DNA of 41,488 nucleotides, taken from NCBI RefSeq assembly GCF_000455265.1, contig NZ_HG005142.1, forward strand, positions 148,739-190,226, read 5' to 3'. The first letter of the stretch is position 1. Each line of letters starts with the position of its first letter. This stretch comes from Paenibacillus antibioticophila. GTDB lineage: Bacteria > Bacillota > Bacilli > Paenibacillales > Paenibacillaceae. A model generated the notes under the pieces. It was not told the origin of the DNA and searched no databases. It worked only from the letters and a program-made list of their open reading frames with translations. This document shows positions 16,096 through 24,372 of this stretch, piece by piece. Both the position numbers and the translations under genes were made by a program.

Positions 16096-16998
16096 ATGAA
16101 TATCAGTCAATTGGAGACACTGATCACCATTTCCAAGACTAAGAGCTTCCGCAAGGCGGGCGAACTGCTGAATTTGACACAGCCTGCAGTATCTGCCCAG
16201 ATCAAAAGCCTGGAGGATGAATTCGGAGTTGTCCTCGTCGACCGAAACCAGCCTGTAGCCCTTACAGACAGAGGACAAGTATTCTTGGATAAGGCAGAGC
16301 AAATTCTGGACGTGGTGGAAGAACTCAAGCAAAAGCTCACCGATCTTGAGCACACACCGCAAGGACATATTGTGCTGGGGACGACAACCTCTATCGCCAT
16401 CCAGATCCTGCCGCGGATCTTGTCCTATTTCCAGGATCAATTCCCGCTGATCAAGACCACCATTCAGTCCATGCCCTCTTCCCTCATTTATCAAAGTGTC
16501 GAGCAAGGTTTGGTCGATATCGGGATCGGTTACCTGATCGAGAACAATCCCCAGGTGCATTCATCTGTGCTGTACTATGATACCTTCGGGTTGGCGGTAT
16601 CTCCGCATCACCCGCTCGCCAGTGAGAAAATCCCCCGTATGGATATGCTGCGCGACGTTCCGCTCATTATGCTGTCCCCGGATACGGTAGGCCGAAGATT
16701 CGCCGACGATTTGTTCAAATCCCATGATATCGAACCGCATATTGTCATGGAGCTGCCCAGCAGCGAGGAAGTAAAGCGAATGGTGGAAATCAACCTTGGG
16801 GCCGCGATCATCTCCAGACAATCCATTCTCCGCGAGCTCAAGCAAGGCTCCCTTGTCGTTGTACCGATCCCGGAACTGGAAGTCACCCATCCCGTGGGCG
16901 TGATCTATAAGTCCAGCAGATACATCAATTCTGCAATGCAGCAATTTCTAGGCGATCTAAAGGGGATGCCTGAAACAAGTTTTATCAGCTCAGAATAA
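16096..16998 (+). CDS. LysR-family transcriptional regulator
   Basis: This 300-residue protein has an N-terminal winged helix-turn-helix (SFRKAGELLNLTQPAVSAQIKSLEDEFGVVLVDR, residues about 16-50) and a LysR substrate-binding domain starting at GHIVLGTTTSIAIQILPRIL. The start follows AGAGGGGGATC. It is cotranscribed with the downstream PHP phosphatase (43-base gap). The effector is not predictable; the sequence style resembles the CysL/CynR group that senses small anions or amino-acid precursors, but I would not assign it. A palindrome upstream may be its autoregulatory box. Confidence 0.88.
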   Translation: MNISQLETLITISKTKSFRKAGELLNLTQPAVSAQIKSLEDEFGVVLVDRNQPVALTDRGQVFLDKAEQILDVVEELKQKLTDLEHTPQGHIVLGTTTSIAIQILPRILSYFQDQFPLIKTTIQSMPSSLIYQSVEQGLVDIGIGYLIENNPQVHSSVLYYDTFGLAVSPHHPLASEKIPRMDMLRDVPLIMLSPDTVGRRFADDLFKSHDIEPHIVMELPSSEEVKRMVEINLGAAIISRQSILRELKQGSLVVVPIPELEVTHPVGVIYKSSRYINSAMQQFLGDLKGMPETSFISSE

Positions 16999-17041
16999 AT
17001 TCCTCAATCTATCGAAAAATAACCCGGAAAGGAGCATCCAT

Positions 17042-17851
17042 ATGAAATTTGATCTTCATACTCATCATTTTCGCTGCGGTCATGCCGACGGAACCATCCG
17101 CGACTATATCGAAGCCGGAATTGCAGCCGGCTTGTCTGTCATCGGCATTAGCGATCATACGCCTTACTTCGGGCATGACGAGGAGCATCCATTCCCGCAT
17201 ATCGCCATGGCCCAGCGTGATTTTGCCGGCTATGTCGATGAGGTCCTGCAGTTAAAACAGGAGTACGCCGGCCGTATCGACGTGCTGCTCGGCATTGAGT
17301 CCGACTATTTTCCAGATCATATCGAGCAATACAGGAAGGTGCTGTCTCAATATCCCTTCGATTACATTATCGGCTCCGTACATAGTGTAAATGAGGTAAG
17401 CATCTTCAACAAACGGCGCTGGAAGGGACTGGACGAGCAGAGACGAATTGCGGACAAGACCGCCTATTACGCATTAATACAGGACTCCGCCCGCAGCGGG
17501 CTGTTTCAAATTCTTGGGCATATAGACGCGATGAAGGGAAATTATCCAGCCTTCTCGGATATTCCTGCCACAGAGGCCGTCGATGAGACGCTGCGGATCA
17601 TTGCCGGGGCTCGGGTGGCTATCGAAGTAAATACGTCGGGAAAGACGAAGCTCTCCGGAGGCTGGTATCCGTCCGATGCCATTCTGGAGCGCGCCCGTTA
17701 CTTCGGCGTAGATATTACCTTCGGCTCCGACGCTCATATCCCTAGCCGTGTTGCGGATGAATGGGACGAGGTTGCCCGGAAACTGAAGGAAATCGGATAT
17801 AACGAATGGGTCTACTACAAGAATAAGACTCGTATAGCAGTCCCTCTGTAG
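17042..17851 (+). CDS. hisJ: Histidinol-phosphatase of the PHP family
   Basis: The 269-residue protein begins MKFDLHTHHFRCGHADG, in which the HxH pair (His6, His8) opens the PHP metal site. Further metal ligands are seen in ISDHTPYFG, LLGIESDY, GSVHSV, ILGHIDAMK and the C-terminal FGSDAHIP. This is the layout of Bacillus HisJ, which removes phosphate from L-histidinol phosphate, the penultimate step of histidine synthesis. It is a solitary copy outside a his operon, coupled with a LysR regulator. A related sugar-phosphate phosphatase activity cannot be excluded. The start follows GGAAAGGAGC. Confidence 0.82.
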   Translation: MKFDLHTHHFRCGHADGTIRDYIEAGIAAGLSVIGISDHTPYFGHDEEHPFPHIAMAQRDFAGYVDEVLQLKQEYAGRIDVLLGIESDYFPDHIEQYRKVLSQYPFDYIIGSVHSVNEVSIFNKRRWKGLDEQRRIADKTAYYALIQDSARSGLFQILGHIDAMKGNYPAFSDIPATEAVDETLRIIAGARVAIEVNTSGKTKLSGGWYPSDAILERARYFGVDITFGSDAHIPSRVADEWDEVARKLKEIGYNEWVYYKNKTRIAVPL

Positions 17852-17930
17852 TCTTACCGATTTTCATCAAGACAAAAAAAAGGGAACCCGTACGTTTCCT
17901 CGCCGGATTCCAAATAACAAATATATTCAA

Positions 17931-17960
17931 AAGGGGGTCATGCACTAAGTTTACCCCCTT
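17931..17960 (-). terminator. Hairpin overlapping the stop of the acetyltransferase gene
   Basis: AAGGGGGT (17931-17938) and ACCCCCTT (17953-17960) form an 8-bp stem with a 14-base loop. On the minus strand it is followed by TTTTG, a modest terminator. Its upstream arm is inside the last codons of the gene. It lies between two convergent genes. Confidence 0.5.
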
Positions 17961-18499
17961 ACTGTTAGGGTTCTGTCACAAGTATATTTCAGTTGTGTAA
18001 CAAATGCAGCACCGACACTTCCTTGCTCTGAATATCCGCATTTTTCAAGGACACGGCGCGAAGCGAGATTCGCTTCTCCGCAAAAGGCTTCAATCTGCCG
18101 AAGCTCCAATTGTTCAAACCCGAAGCCGGTAATCAGCTTTACCGCCTCTGTGGCAATTCCTCGATTCCACCACTCAGGGGCCAGCAAATAGCCCAGTCTG
18201 GCGCTCCCGCTCCCGGGATCCCAGCGCTGGAGCGAGCATAGCCCGATGCAATCTCCTGTCTCCTTCCATTCCACCGCAAAATGCACATCCCGCAAATGCC
18301 GGTAGCTGTCCATAAGATAACGCATCAGCCGATCAGGAAACAACAGGGTGTGCGGCTTAAAAGCGGTATACACTCGAACCTGAGGGGCCATAATGCAAGC
18401 ATATAATATTTCTGAATCCTTATGCTCCAATCTCCGCAATCTGAGGCGCTCACTTTCCAAGACAGGAAACTGCAACCGAAGTCTTTCTTTATGATCCAA
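17951..18499 (-). CDS. GNAT acetyltransferase, RimJ/RimL-like
   Basis: The 182-residue protein has an N-terminal FPVLESERLRLRRLEHKDSEILY, the acetyl-CoA binding motif A LLAPEWWNRGIATEAVKLITGFGF (about 110-133) and motif B ANLASRRVLEKCGY. This is the GNAT_3 (RimJ/RimL) pattern; members acetylate protein N-termini or small molecules, and the substrate here is unknown. The start is a TTG, with AAGGAGGTGA located inside the final codons of the upstream DUF1361 gene, so the two genes are tightly coupled. A second, unrelated GNAT gene lies 0.8 kb upstream on the same strand. Confidence 0.85.
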   Translation of the reverse strand: MDHKERLRLQFPVLESERLRLRRLEHKDSEILYACIMAPQVRVYTAFKPHTLLFPDRLMRYLMDSYRHLRDVHFAVEWKETGDCIGLCSLQRWDPGSGSARLGYLLAPEWWNRGIATEAVKLITGFGFEQLELRQIEAFCGEANLASRRVLEKCGYSEQGSVGAAFVTQLKYTCDRTLTVRG

Positions 18500-18503
18500 T
18501 CAC

Positions 18504-19241
18504 CTAGTCACCTCCTTGTGTCATCCTGCGATTCATCGCTCCGAACAGACAGAATACCATGTATCCGAAGCCGGTGATCAAGAAAATCCACTTACAATAC
18601 GCATATGCATGAAGCACATGTTCCATGTTTGTAAAATAGGACAGGATTTGTCTCAGTAATCCGACAGGCTGATGCAGCACATCCCAGCTGTTAAACCGGA
18701 AAAACCGGCCCAGATACACACCAAAGCTGCTCAGCAGAAGAACTGCCGCCGCAAAGATGATTCCGATAATTCTTCCAAGTGCACGCTCTACCAGCCGATG
18801 TACAGAGGCAAGGGAGATTGCCCCGAGCACAAGACCTAACAATGCCGTCAGCAATACGGTAAATAAATGATTCCAAAACAGCATATCCTGCCAAAACAAG
18901 TAGCTGTCCTCAATAGTTAACCGCGCAAATGGATGCAACAGATCGGTAATCAAGTAAGCCGCATTGGGATAAAAAAAGAGCCACAGTCCGCCGGCGATCA
19001 AATAGAGCATCCATCTCAAGCTCTTCGTCCGGAGCAGGCTTATCCCGTCCAACACCAGAGCGAGTCCCGCCGGCACCCATGCCAGAAAGGTGTTCCAAAC
19101 CAGGAACAGGTAGGGCGGTCTTCCCCCTTCAGGCAGCTGCGTGCCTGTGACGAACAGCATGGCTACTAACGACCCCACAAATATTACGATATAAAGATAT
19201 ATTTTCTCCGGATATCCCAGTTGCTTCAATTGCTTGCCCAT
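18504..19241 (-). CDS. DUF1361 family membrane protein
   Basis: This 245-residue protein has six to seven predicted membrane helices. Recognisable family segments include LVWNTFLAWVPAGLALVLD near residues 46-64, LYLIAGGLWLFFYPNAAYLITDLLHP (about 79-104) and NSWDVLHQPVGLLRQILSYFTN. No catalytic or transport function is established for DUF1361. It has a clear GGAGGACG site and ends GACTAG, with the next gene starting five bases later, so it is cotranscribed with the RimJ-like acetyltransferase. Confidence 0.75.
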   Translation of the reverse strand: MGKQLKQLGYPEKIYLYIVIFVGSLVAMLFVTGTQLPEGGRPPYLFLVWNTFLAWVPAGLALVLDGISLLRTKSLRWMLYLIAGGLWLFFYPNAAYLITDLLHPFARLTIEDSYLFWQDMLFWNHLFTVLLTALLGLVLGAISLASVHRLVERALGRIIGIIFAAAVLLLSSFGVYLGRFFRFNSWDVLHQPVGLLRQILSYFTNMEHVLHAYAYCKWIFLITGFGYMVFCLFGAMNRRMTQGGD

Positions 19242-19316
19242 CGTCGTCCTCCTTCCGCTTCCGCTAATTTTACGAATGAGGATCGGAATAGGTTACGCTG
19301 CAGCTAACGGAGGGTA

Positions 19317-19871
19317 TTATTCCATCGCCGAATTTCGAATCACCATGTGAAGGTGATCTTCCCAGATCCCGTTGATTTTCAGATACTTTATGGCCTTGCC
19401 TTCTTCGTAGAAGCCCAGCTTCCGGACCACCTGCAGGGATGCCTCATTTCTTGGCATAATGTTAGCCTCAACTCGATGCAGGCCCAGCCCGTTGAAGGCG
19501 TAGTCGATCATTGATCGAACGGCTTCTGTCATGTATCCGCGGTTGACTTGCTCCGCATCCAGCCGATACCCCAGGTGGCAAGACTGGAACACGCCATACA
19601 CAATGTTGCTGAGCGTTACCGAGCCGATGACGACTTCAGGCTGCTCCTTCCGAAAGATCCATAGCTTGTGAAGCTCACCGGAACGGTGCTGCTCAGCCTC
19701 TGTGGCCAATAACCTTTTCTGAGTATCAAGCCTGTAAAATTCGTCAAATCGCTCAGGCTCCCAGGGCTGCAGGAACTCCTTGTTCCGCAGCAAATAGGTA
19801 AGCACCAGCTCCGCATCAATTTCATCCAGCCGCTTCAAAATCAGCCGCTCCGAGTGTAAAATAGATTTCAT
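19317..19871 (-). CDS. GNAT acetyltransferase, RimJ-like
   Basis: The 184-residue protein has the RimJ/RimL layout: SILHSERLILKRLDEIDAELVLTYLLRNKEFLQPWEP at the start, motif A GYRLDAEQVNRGYMTEAVRSMIDYAF and ANIMPRNEASLQVVRKLGF. The N-terminal RNKEFLQPWEPERFDEFY resembles enzymes that acetylate ribosomal protein S5 or other N-termini. Two adjacent ATGs exist; the second is preferred because GGAGG is four bases before it and only one base before the first. It stands alone, 75 bases from the DUF1361 gene, with the divergent alkyltransferase-like gene upstream. Confidence 0.85.
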   Translation of the reverse strand: MKSILHSERLILKRLDEIDAELVLTYLLRNKEFLQPWEPERFDEFYRLDTQKRLLATEAEQHRSGELHKLWIFRKEQPEVVIGSVTLSNIVYGVFQSCHLGYRLDAEQVNRGYMTEAVRSMIDYAFNGLGLHRVEANIMPRNEASLQVVRKLGFYEEGKAIKYLKINGIWEDHLHMVIRNSAME

Positions 19872-19946
19872 CATTCCTCCGCCTTTCTGTACAAGTTGAA
19901 CTAATGAATTTTATGGCGAGATTACTTTCCAGAAAGGAGCACGCAC

Positions 19947-20264
19947 ATGCAGCCCTTTACCGCAATGGTCATTTCTATCATTCACTCCATTCCTCCCGGA
20001 AAGGTGATGACATATGGACAAGTTGCCCGCGAAGCAGGCAGCCCGAGAGCCGCGAGACAGGTCGTCCGGATTCTGCACTCCTCAAGTGAAAAGCACGGAC
20101 TTCCCTGGCACAGAGTCGTCAATGTCCGGGGAGAAATCGCGCTTCAAGATGATGAGTCTCGCTTTTTGCAAAAAATGTACCTGGAGCACGAAGGCGTCCA
20201 GGTACATGAAGACGGTCATATTGATCTTAAAGTGTACCAATATATTCCATCACATACCGGCTAA
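19947..20264 (+). CDS. Alkyltransferase-like DNA-repair protein (ATL, MGMT fold without active cysteine)
   Basis: This 105-residue protein corresponds to the DNA-binding half of O6-alkylguanine DNA alkyltransferase: MVISIIHSIPPGKVMTYGQVAREAGSPRAARQVVRIL, with the Tyr23 and helix-turn-helix arginines used to flip the damaged base. The active-site PCHRV is replaced by Pro53-Trp54-His-Arg-Val, the hallmark of ATL proteins. Such proteins bind O6-alkylguanine lesions without removing the alkyl group and flag them for nucleotide-excision repair. The start has AGAAAGGAGC upstream. Its 3' end overlaps the convergent nagZ gene by 38 bases. It is probably constitutive and monocistronic. Confidence 0.9.
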   Translation: MQPFTAMVISIIHSIPPGKVMTYGQVAREAGSPRAARQVVRILHSSSEKHGLPWHRVVNVRGEIALQDDESRFLQKMYLEHEGVQVHEDGHIDLKVYQYIPSHTG

Positions 20265-21528
20265 TCTCCGCATTGATTGCCTTTGCATCCGCTCCTTCGG
20301 CAGGCGCGTTGGTCAGGGCATACTTCTGCTTCAGCTTAAGGATCTGGTAGACCCGCTGATCGAGCATATCTCCGCTAATCTTTCCTTCCTCAACAGCAAG
20401 GGTTAGCGCCTCGATCACTGCGATCTCCTGATCATAGTTATGACCGACAAGCACGATGTTCCCGCCTGCCGTAATGAAATCAACCGCCGCTTGTTCAATT
20501 TTGTAATTTTCAGTAATTGCCCCCATCGTCATATCGTCAGAAATAATGACTCCTTCATACCCCATTTCCTGCCGTAACAAGTCATTAATGACCGCAGGGG
20601 AGAACGAGGCAGGATGCTCGGCGTCCAATTTGGGCAGCAAAATATGGGCGATCATAACCATGTCTGCTCCGGCTTCTATCGCATCGGCGAATGGCTTCAA
20701 CTCGAATTCCCGCAGCCGGTCGAGATCATGCTCGACTACTGGAAGTCCCAGATGGGAATCGACCGAGGTATCGCCATGGCCAGGGAAGTGCTTTACAACC
20801 GGAATGACGCCGGTATCCGACAAGCCCTTCATCGCCGCTAATCCCATCAGACTAACCTCTTCAGGAGTCGTGCCAAAAGCTCGGTCTCCAATGACCGGAT
20901 TATCCGGGTTGCTATGAACGTCGAGCACCGGAGCGAAATCCAGGTTCAATCCGAAGCCGAAAAGGGCCTGTCCGATGATCCGGTAAGCCTCCGCTGCGGC
21001 CTCCCCCTCGCCGGTCCCGCCTATTTTGGCTGCGGTCGGCATCTTGCTGAATTCGCCTGGCAATCGGGATACCCGGCCTCCCTCTTCATCCACACTTAAG
21101 AATAGCGGCACCGGATTGGAGGCATTATCCTCTTTTAATTGATTGAACAAGCTCAGCGCTTGGCCGCTATCGGAAATATTGTCCTTGTAAAAAATAAATC
21201 CGCCTACCTGATAATCGTCCAGCAATTGCCGGGTATACTTGTCAGGCTTGGTTCCATCCATTCCAACGAGGACGAGCTGGCCGATCTTCTCTGCCGTTGT
21301 TAGCTGCTCTAATTGGCTCGCAATGAGATCAGCCGGCGGCTCGGACTCCTCCTGCTTTCCATGCTCATCCGGCAACGCAGAATCCGGCCCGGTCTCAACC
21401 TGATTCGGTGTATTATGATCCGACTCTGACGGTTGAGCGATTGTCCCGGATCGGCAGCCCGACAGCACGAGAAATGCTGCCAGCATCACAATCCATAAAG
21501 CGAAGTAATGACGCTTTGCTCGATTCAT
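20227..21528 (-). CDS. nagZ: Lipoprotein beta-N-acetylglucosaminidase, GH3 (NagZ)
   Basis: The 433-residue precursor has a lipoprotein signal with lipobox LSGC (Cys25), an acidic Ser/Glu linker to about 65 and a GH3 TIM barrel. The NagZ motif KHFPGHGDTSVDSH is at 246-259, where the Asp257-His259 dyad acts as acid/base, and the nucleophile is probably Asp331 in IISDDMTMGA. As in Bacillus, the enzyme is extracytoplasmic and takes GlcNAc off peptidoglycan fragments during wall recycling; unlike two-domain Bacillus NagZ it is a short, single-domain form. The start region holds a duplicated ATGAATCG, so a three-codon frame (Met-Asn-Arg-stop) overlaps the true start. It is last in the selD-mnmH operon, with a 20-base gap before it. 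Confidence 0.88.
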   Translation of the reverse strand: MNRAKRHYFALWIVMLAAFLVLSGCRSGTIAQPSESDHNTPNQVETGPDSALPDEHGKQEESEPPADLIASQLEQLTTAEKIGQLVLVGMDGTKPDKYTRQLLDDYQVGGFIFYKDNISDSGQALSLFNQLKEDNASNPVPLFLSVDEEGGRVSRLPGEFSKMPTAAKIGGTGEGEAAAEAYRIIGQALFGFGLNLDFAPVLDVHSNPDNPVIGDRAFGTTPEEVSLMGLAAMKGLSDTGVIPVVKHFPGHGDTSVDSHLGLPVVEHDLDRLREFELKPFADAIEAGADMVMIAHILLPKLDAEHPASFSPAVINDLLRQEMGYEGVIISDDMTMGAITENYKIEQAAVDFITAGGNIVLVGHNYDQEIAVIEALTLAVEEGKISGDMLDQRVYQILKLKQKYALTNAPAEGADAKAINAEISRYVMEYIGTL

Positions 21529-21547
21529 CGATTCATCAACCTCCTCT

Positions 21548-22081
21548 CTAGCGGCTGCCTTCGGCCGCCGCGGTTTCCCAGCGATGACTGAATTGGGTCA
21601 GCCTCGAATGAGGCTGGACCGGCTCCTCCGTCAAAATCAGACGAACCCGGGTAATCCATTCCTCAAAGGAGGAGAAGGAGGCGAAGGCATTCGCCATCTC
21701 CGGGGTGAGATATAAGAAATAAGGAGCAGGATATTTCTCGGCCAAGAATCGCAAGGCGGAATCCATCGGTGTGTATTTCTTCCTTTTGCCATCCCAGCCC
21801 TCTACGGTAACCTGGCTGCTGCCCCTGCTGCGTCTCCAGTCATGAAGAGCATCCTCCCGCTTGTAGTACGGAGTTACCGGCTTGCGGCTCATTCTGCGCA
21901 CAGTCTCTTCGTGCAGGGGATACAGGACCAGCTGGGCGAAAGAGCGCCGCTCCAGCAGAGCCAATGCCTGATCCAGCTCCTCCTCCGTGATCTCTTCAAA
22001 TGAATCGTAGAACAACAATGTCCCTTTTTCCCGCTCTGCGGGCGGTTCATATCCGAAGGGGACTTGTATATTATTCCGCAT
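21548..22081 (-). CDS. Hypothetical protein of the selD-mnmH-nagZ operon
   Basis: I do not recognise this 177-residue protein. It is soluble and charged, with no signal or membrane segment. An N-terminal strand-like segment (KGTLLFYDSFEEITEEELDQALALLERRSFAQLVLYPLHEETVRRM) is followed by a basic patch (KPVTPYYKREDALHDWRRSRG) and YPAPYFLYLTPEMANAFASFSSFEEWITRVRLIL. The alternating strand-helix order and the YPLHEET segment faintly suggest a nucleotidyltransferase-like fold, but no catalytic motif supports that. Its start overlaps the 3' end of mnmH by 11 bases, so it is translated from the same message. Conservation of this neighbourhood would be the best clue to its role. Confidence 0.75.
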   Translation of the reverse strand: MRNNIQVPFGYEPPAEREKGTLLFYDSFEEITEEELDQALALLERRSFAQLVLYPLHEETVRRMSRKPVTPYYKREDALHDWRRSRGSSQVTVEGWDGKRKKYTPMDSALRFLAEKYPAPYFLYLTPEMANAFASFSSFEEWITRVRLILTEEPVQPHSRLTQFSHRWETAAAEGSR

Positions 22082-23120
22082 ATTGTCCTCCGAATTTGTG
22101 ACTTAACAGTTCCTTTACTTTACATGCAGCCTCGTCCACCGTAGCAGCCTGAACCCGTTGAATATCCGAGGAAGCATATTGTTCTTCAGTGAAAATATAC
22201 CTCGGGTCGTAATAATGAATCAGCAGCAGTTCAACAGCACGGTCATATTGGCCGTCCAGGAGGGACCCGGAAATCTCTTCAGCAATAGGACGATGGATAC
22301 GGGAAGCAATTTTGCGAAATGCGGCTGTGCAAGCTTCGTGGTGCTCCCAGGGCCGGTAATCCTCAAGAATCGTCTCCACGCGCGCCTCTAAGGGCAGCTC
22401 GATTCGCAAATGAATGGCTTCGTCCCTCTTCGTCATGAGCACCTCAGGAACCACGATCCTTCCGATCCGCTTGCTCTCCGCCTCCATAATCACATAGGGG
22501 GACTGCTGGAATCTCAGCAAATCCTCCAGCAATAGCGAATCAAAGGTCTTCTGATTGCTGGGACTCATTCCGATTTCGCCGAATACTGAGCCTCGATGCC
22601 CGGCCATCCCTTCCAGATCAATAACCGGATAGCCTGTTTGCCTGAGTCTGTGCAGCAAGGCCGTCTTCCCGCTGCCGGTCAATCCATGGATCATGACGGC
22701 CCGGGGATCAAAGGTCATGTTCTCAAGCATGTGCACAACCCATTGCCGGTAGGCCCGATAACCGCCCTCCAGCCGGGATACATGCACATTCATCAGGGAC
22801 AGCAAGGTAGCGGTCGTTCTGCTGCGCATGCCTCCACGCCAGCAGAACACGACCTTTTTACCGGATATTCCGGCAATTTCCCGGATAAAGGCCGGGAGCT
22901 TGGCCGACACAACCTCAAGCGCCCGATCTCGCGCCGCCTGCTCGCTGACCTGCTTGTACAGCGTGCCAATCTCGGCGCGCTCCTCATCATTAAATATAGG
23001 GACATTCCGGCTCCCCGGAATTGTTGCTTCCGCATACTCGGAAGGTGACCGGACATCGATCACTACCGGTCTTTCCTTGCTTCTGTCTGTCAGTTCCTCG
23101 ATGGTGATATCTGTAAACAT
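22071..23120 (-). CDS. mnmH: tRNA 2-selenouridine synthase (MnmH/SelU)
   Basis: The 349-residue protein has an N-terminal rhodanese domain with DVRSPSEYAEATIPGSRNVPIF and catalytic Cys93 in FCWRGGMRS. A P-loop domain follows with HGLTGSGKTALL (Walker A at 146-153), which binds the geranyl or nucleotide group. MnmH converts 2-thiouridine at the tRNA wobble position into 2-selenouridine through a geranylated intermediate, using selenophosphate. The supplier gene selD lies 31 bases upstream, so the pair makes a complete selenouridine module that needs no selenocysteine machinery. The start has only a moderate ribosome site (GAATGAAGGATG). Confidence 0.94.
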   Translation of the reverse strand: MFTDITIEELTDRSKERPVVIDVRSPSEYAEATIPGSRNVPIFNDEERAEIGTLYKQVSEQAARDRALEVVSAKLPAFIREIAGISGKKVVFCWRGGMRSRTTATLLSLMNVHVSRLEGGYRAYRQWVVHMLENMTFDPRAVMIHGLTGSGKTALLHRLRQTGYPVIDLEGMAGHRGSVFGEIGMSPSNQKTFDSLLLEDLLRFQQSPYVIMEAESKRIGRIVVPEVLMTKRDEAIHLRIELPLEARVETILEDYRPWEHHEACTAAFRKIASRIHRPIAEEISGSLLDGQYDRAVELLLIHYYDPRYIFTEEQYASSDIQRVQAATVDEAACKVKELLSHKFGGQYAE

Positions 23121-23151
23121 CCTTCATTCGGCTCCTCTGCTAACTAGGTTG

Positions 23152-24201
23152 TTACATAACTGCAATGCGGCCTGGATGATCTTCAGTCACCTCGCCGATG
23201 ATTGAGGCCTCGACTCCTGCTTCCAGCAATGCCTTAAGCAAGGCTTCACCTTGCTCCGCTTCCACCGAGATAAGCAAGCCTCCCGAGGTTACAGCATCAC
23301 AGAGTATCCAGCGCCCGATCTGATCCAGCTCTGCCGGAAAATCAATATCCGCCTCGACATGGGCAAAATTGTTTTTAGTTCCGCCCGGCACAAAGCCTTG
23401 TTCAGCCAGTTCGCGTACTCTTGGCAGCACCGGTACATCCCTTTCAACAATCCGGATTCCCATATTGCTGCCTTTGGCCATCTCAAGCGCATGCCCCATC
23501 AAGCCAAAGCCTGTCACATCTGTCACGGCATGCACGGCATAATCCGCCATGGTCTCAGCAGCAGTCTTGTTGAGCGTCGCCATCACCGTCGTCACTCGTT
23601 CGATCTCCTGTGAGGACAAAGCCTCTTTTTTTATAGAAGTGGTCATGATGCCCACCCCAATCGGCTTGGTCAAAATCAGCCTGTCCCCCGCCCGGGCGCC
23701 GGCATTGGTTCTCACTTTGTCCGGATGAATAAGGCCTGTTACCGCCATACCGAATTTCGGCTCTTTGTCATCGATAGAGTGTCCTCCCACCAGTGTGGCA
23801 CCGGCCTCACGCACTTTATCCGCAGCTCCCCGCAAAATATCGGCCAAAATGCTTTTATCCAGCGTCGAGATAGGAAATGCTACAATATTAAGCACTGTCA
23901 ACGGCTTGCCGCCCATAGCGTAAATATCACTGATTGCATTTGCAGCGGCTATTTGTCCGAATGAATACGGATCATCGACAATCGGTGTGAAGAAATCAAC
24001 CGTCTGAACCAGTGCCAAATCGTCCGTAAGGCGGTAGACGCCGGCATCATCACTCGTATCCAGCCCGACAAGCAAATCCGGGTTCGGAACTGCCGCAGGA
24101 AGACTGCGGATCACCTGCATCAGATCGGCCGGCCCGATCTTGCAGCCGCACCCCCCTTTGCTGGATAGAGATGTTAATTTAACCTTTTCAGAAGCTGACA
24201 T
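23152..24201 (-). CDS. selD: Selenophosphate synthase (SelD)
   Basis: The 349-residue enzyme has the glycine-rich N-terminal loop GGCGCKIGP with catalytic Cys18 and Lys21, so it is the cysteine rather than the selenocysteine form. Downstream are LVGLDTSDDAGVYRLTDDLALVQTVDFFTPIVDDP and TDVTGFGLMGHALEMA, the ATP/metal-binding segments of the PurM-like fold. It makes selenophosphate from selenide and ATP. The start chosen has AAAGGACG ten bases upstream; ATGs at 24219 and 24222 would place the ribosome site inside the gene. It heads an operon with mnmH, the unknown gene and nagZ. The immediate user of selenophosphate is MnmH; selA/selB are not in the window. Confidence 0.94.
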   Translation of the reverse strand: MSASEKVKLTSLSSKGGCGCKIGPADLMQVIRSLPAAVPNPDLLVGLDTSDDAGVYRLTDDLALVQTVDFFTPIVDDPYSFGQIAAANAISDIYAMGGKPLTVLNIVAFPISTLDKSILADILRGAADKVREAGATLVGGHSIDDKEPKFGMAVTGLIHPDKVRTNAGARAGDRLILTKPIGVGIMTTSIKKEALSSQEIERVTTVMATLNKTAAETMADYAVHAVTDVTGFGLMGHALEMAKGSNMGIRIVERDVPVLPRVRELAEQGFVPGGTKNNFAHVEADIDFPAELDQIGRWILCDAVTSGGLLISVEAEQGEALLKALLEAGVEASIIGEVTEDHPGRIAVM

Positions 24202-24372
24202 ATATAATCGTCCTTTCATCAATATGGATTTTCGTTCAATCCTTCATCCTGCCCAGAATCAACCTTCAATCCAAATCGTACTCCAATCCGCCTTCCTTAA
24301 GCAAATGAATATCAGCGTATGTTATACTATAATTCGTGTGTTTTATTTAAACCATTCAAGGAGCGTCTTAAC

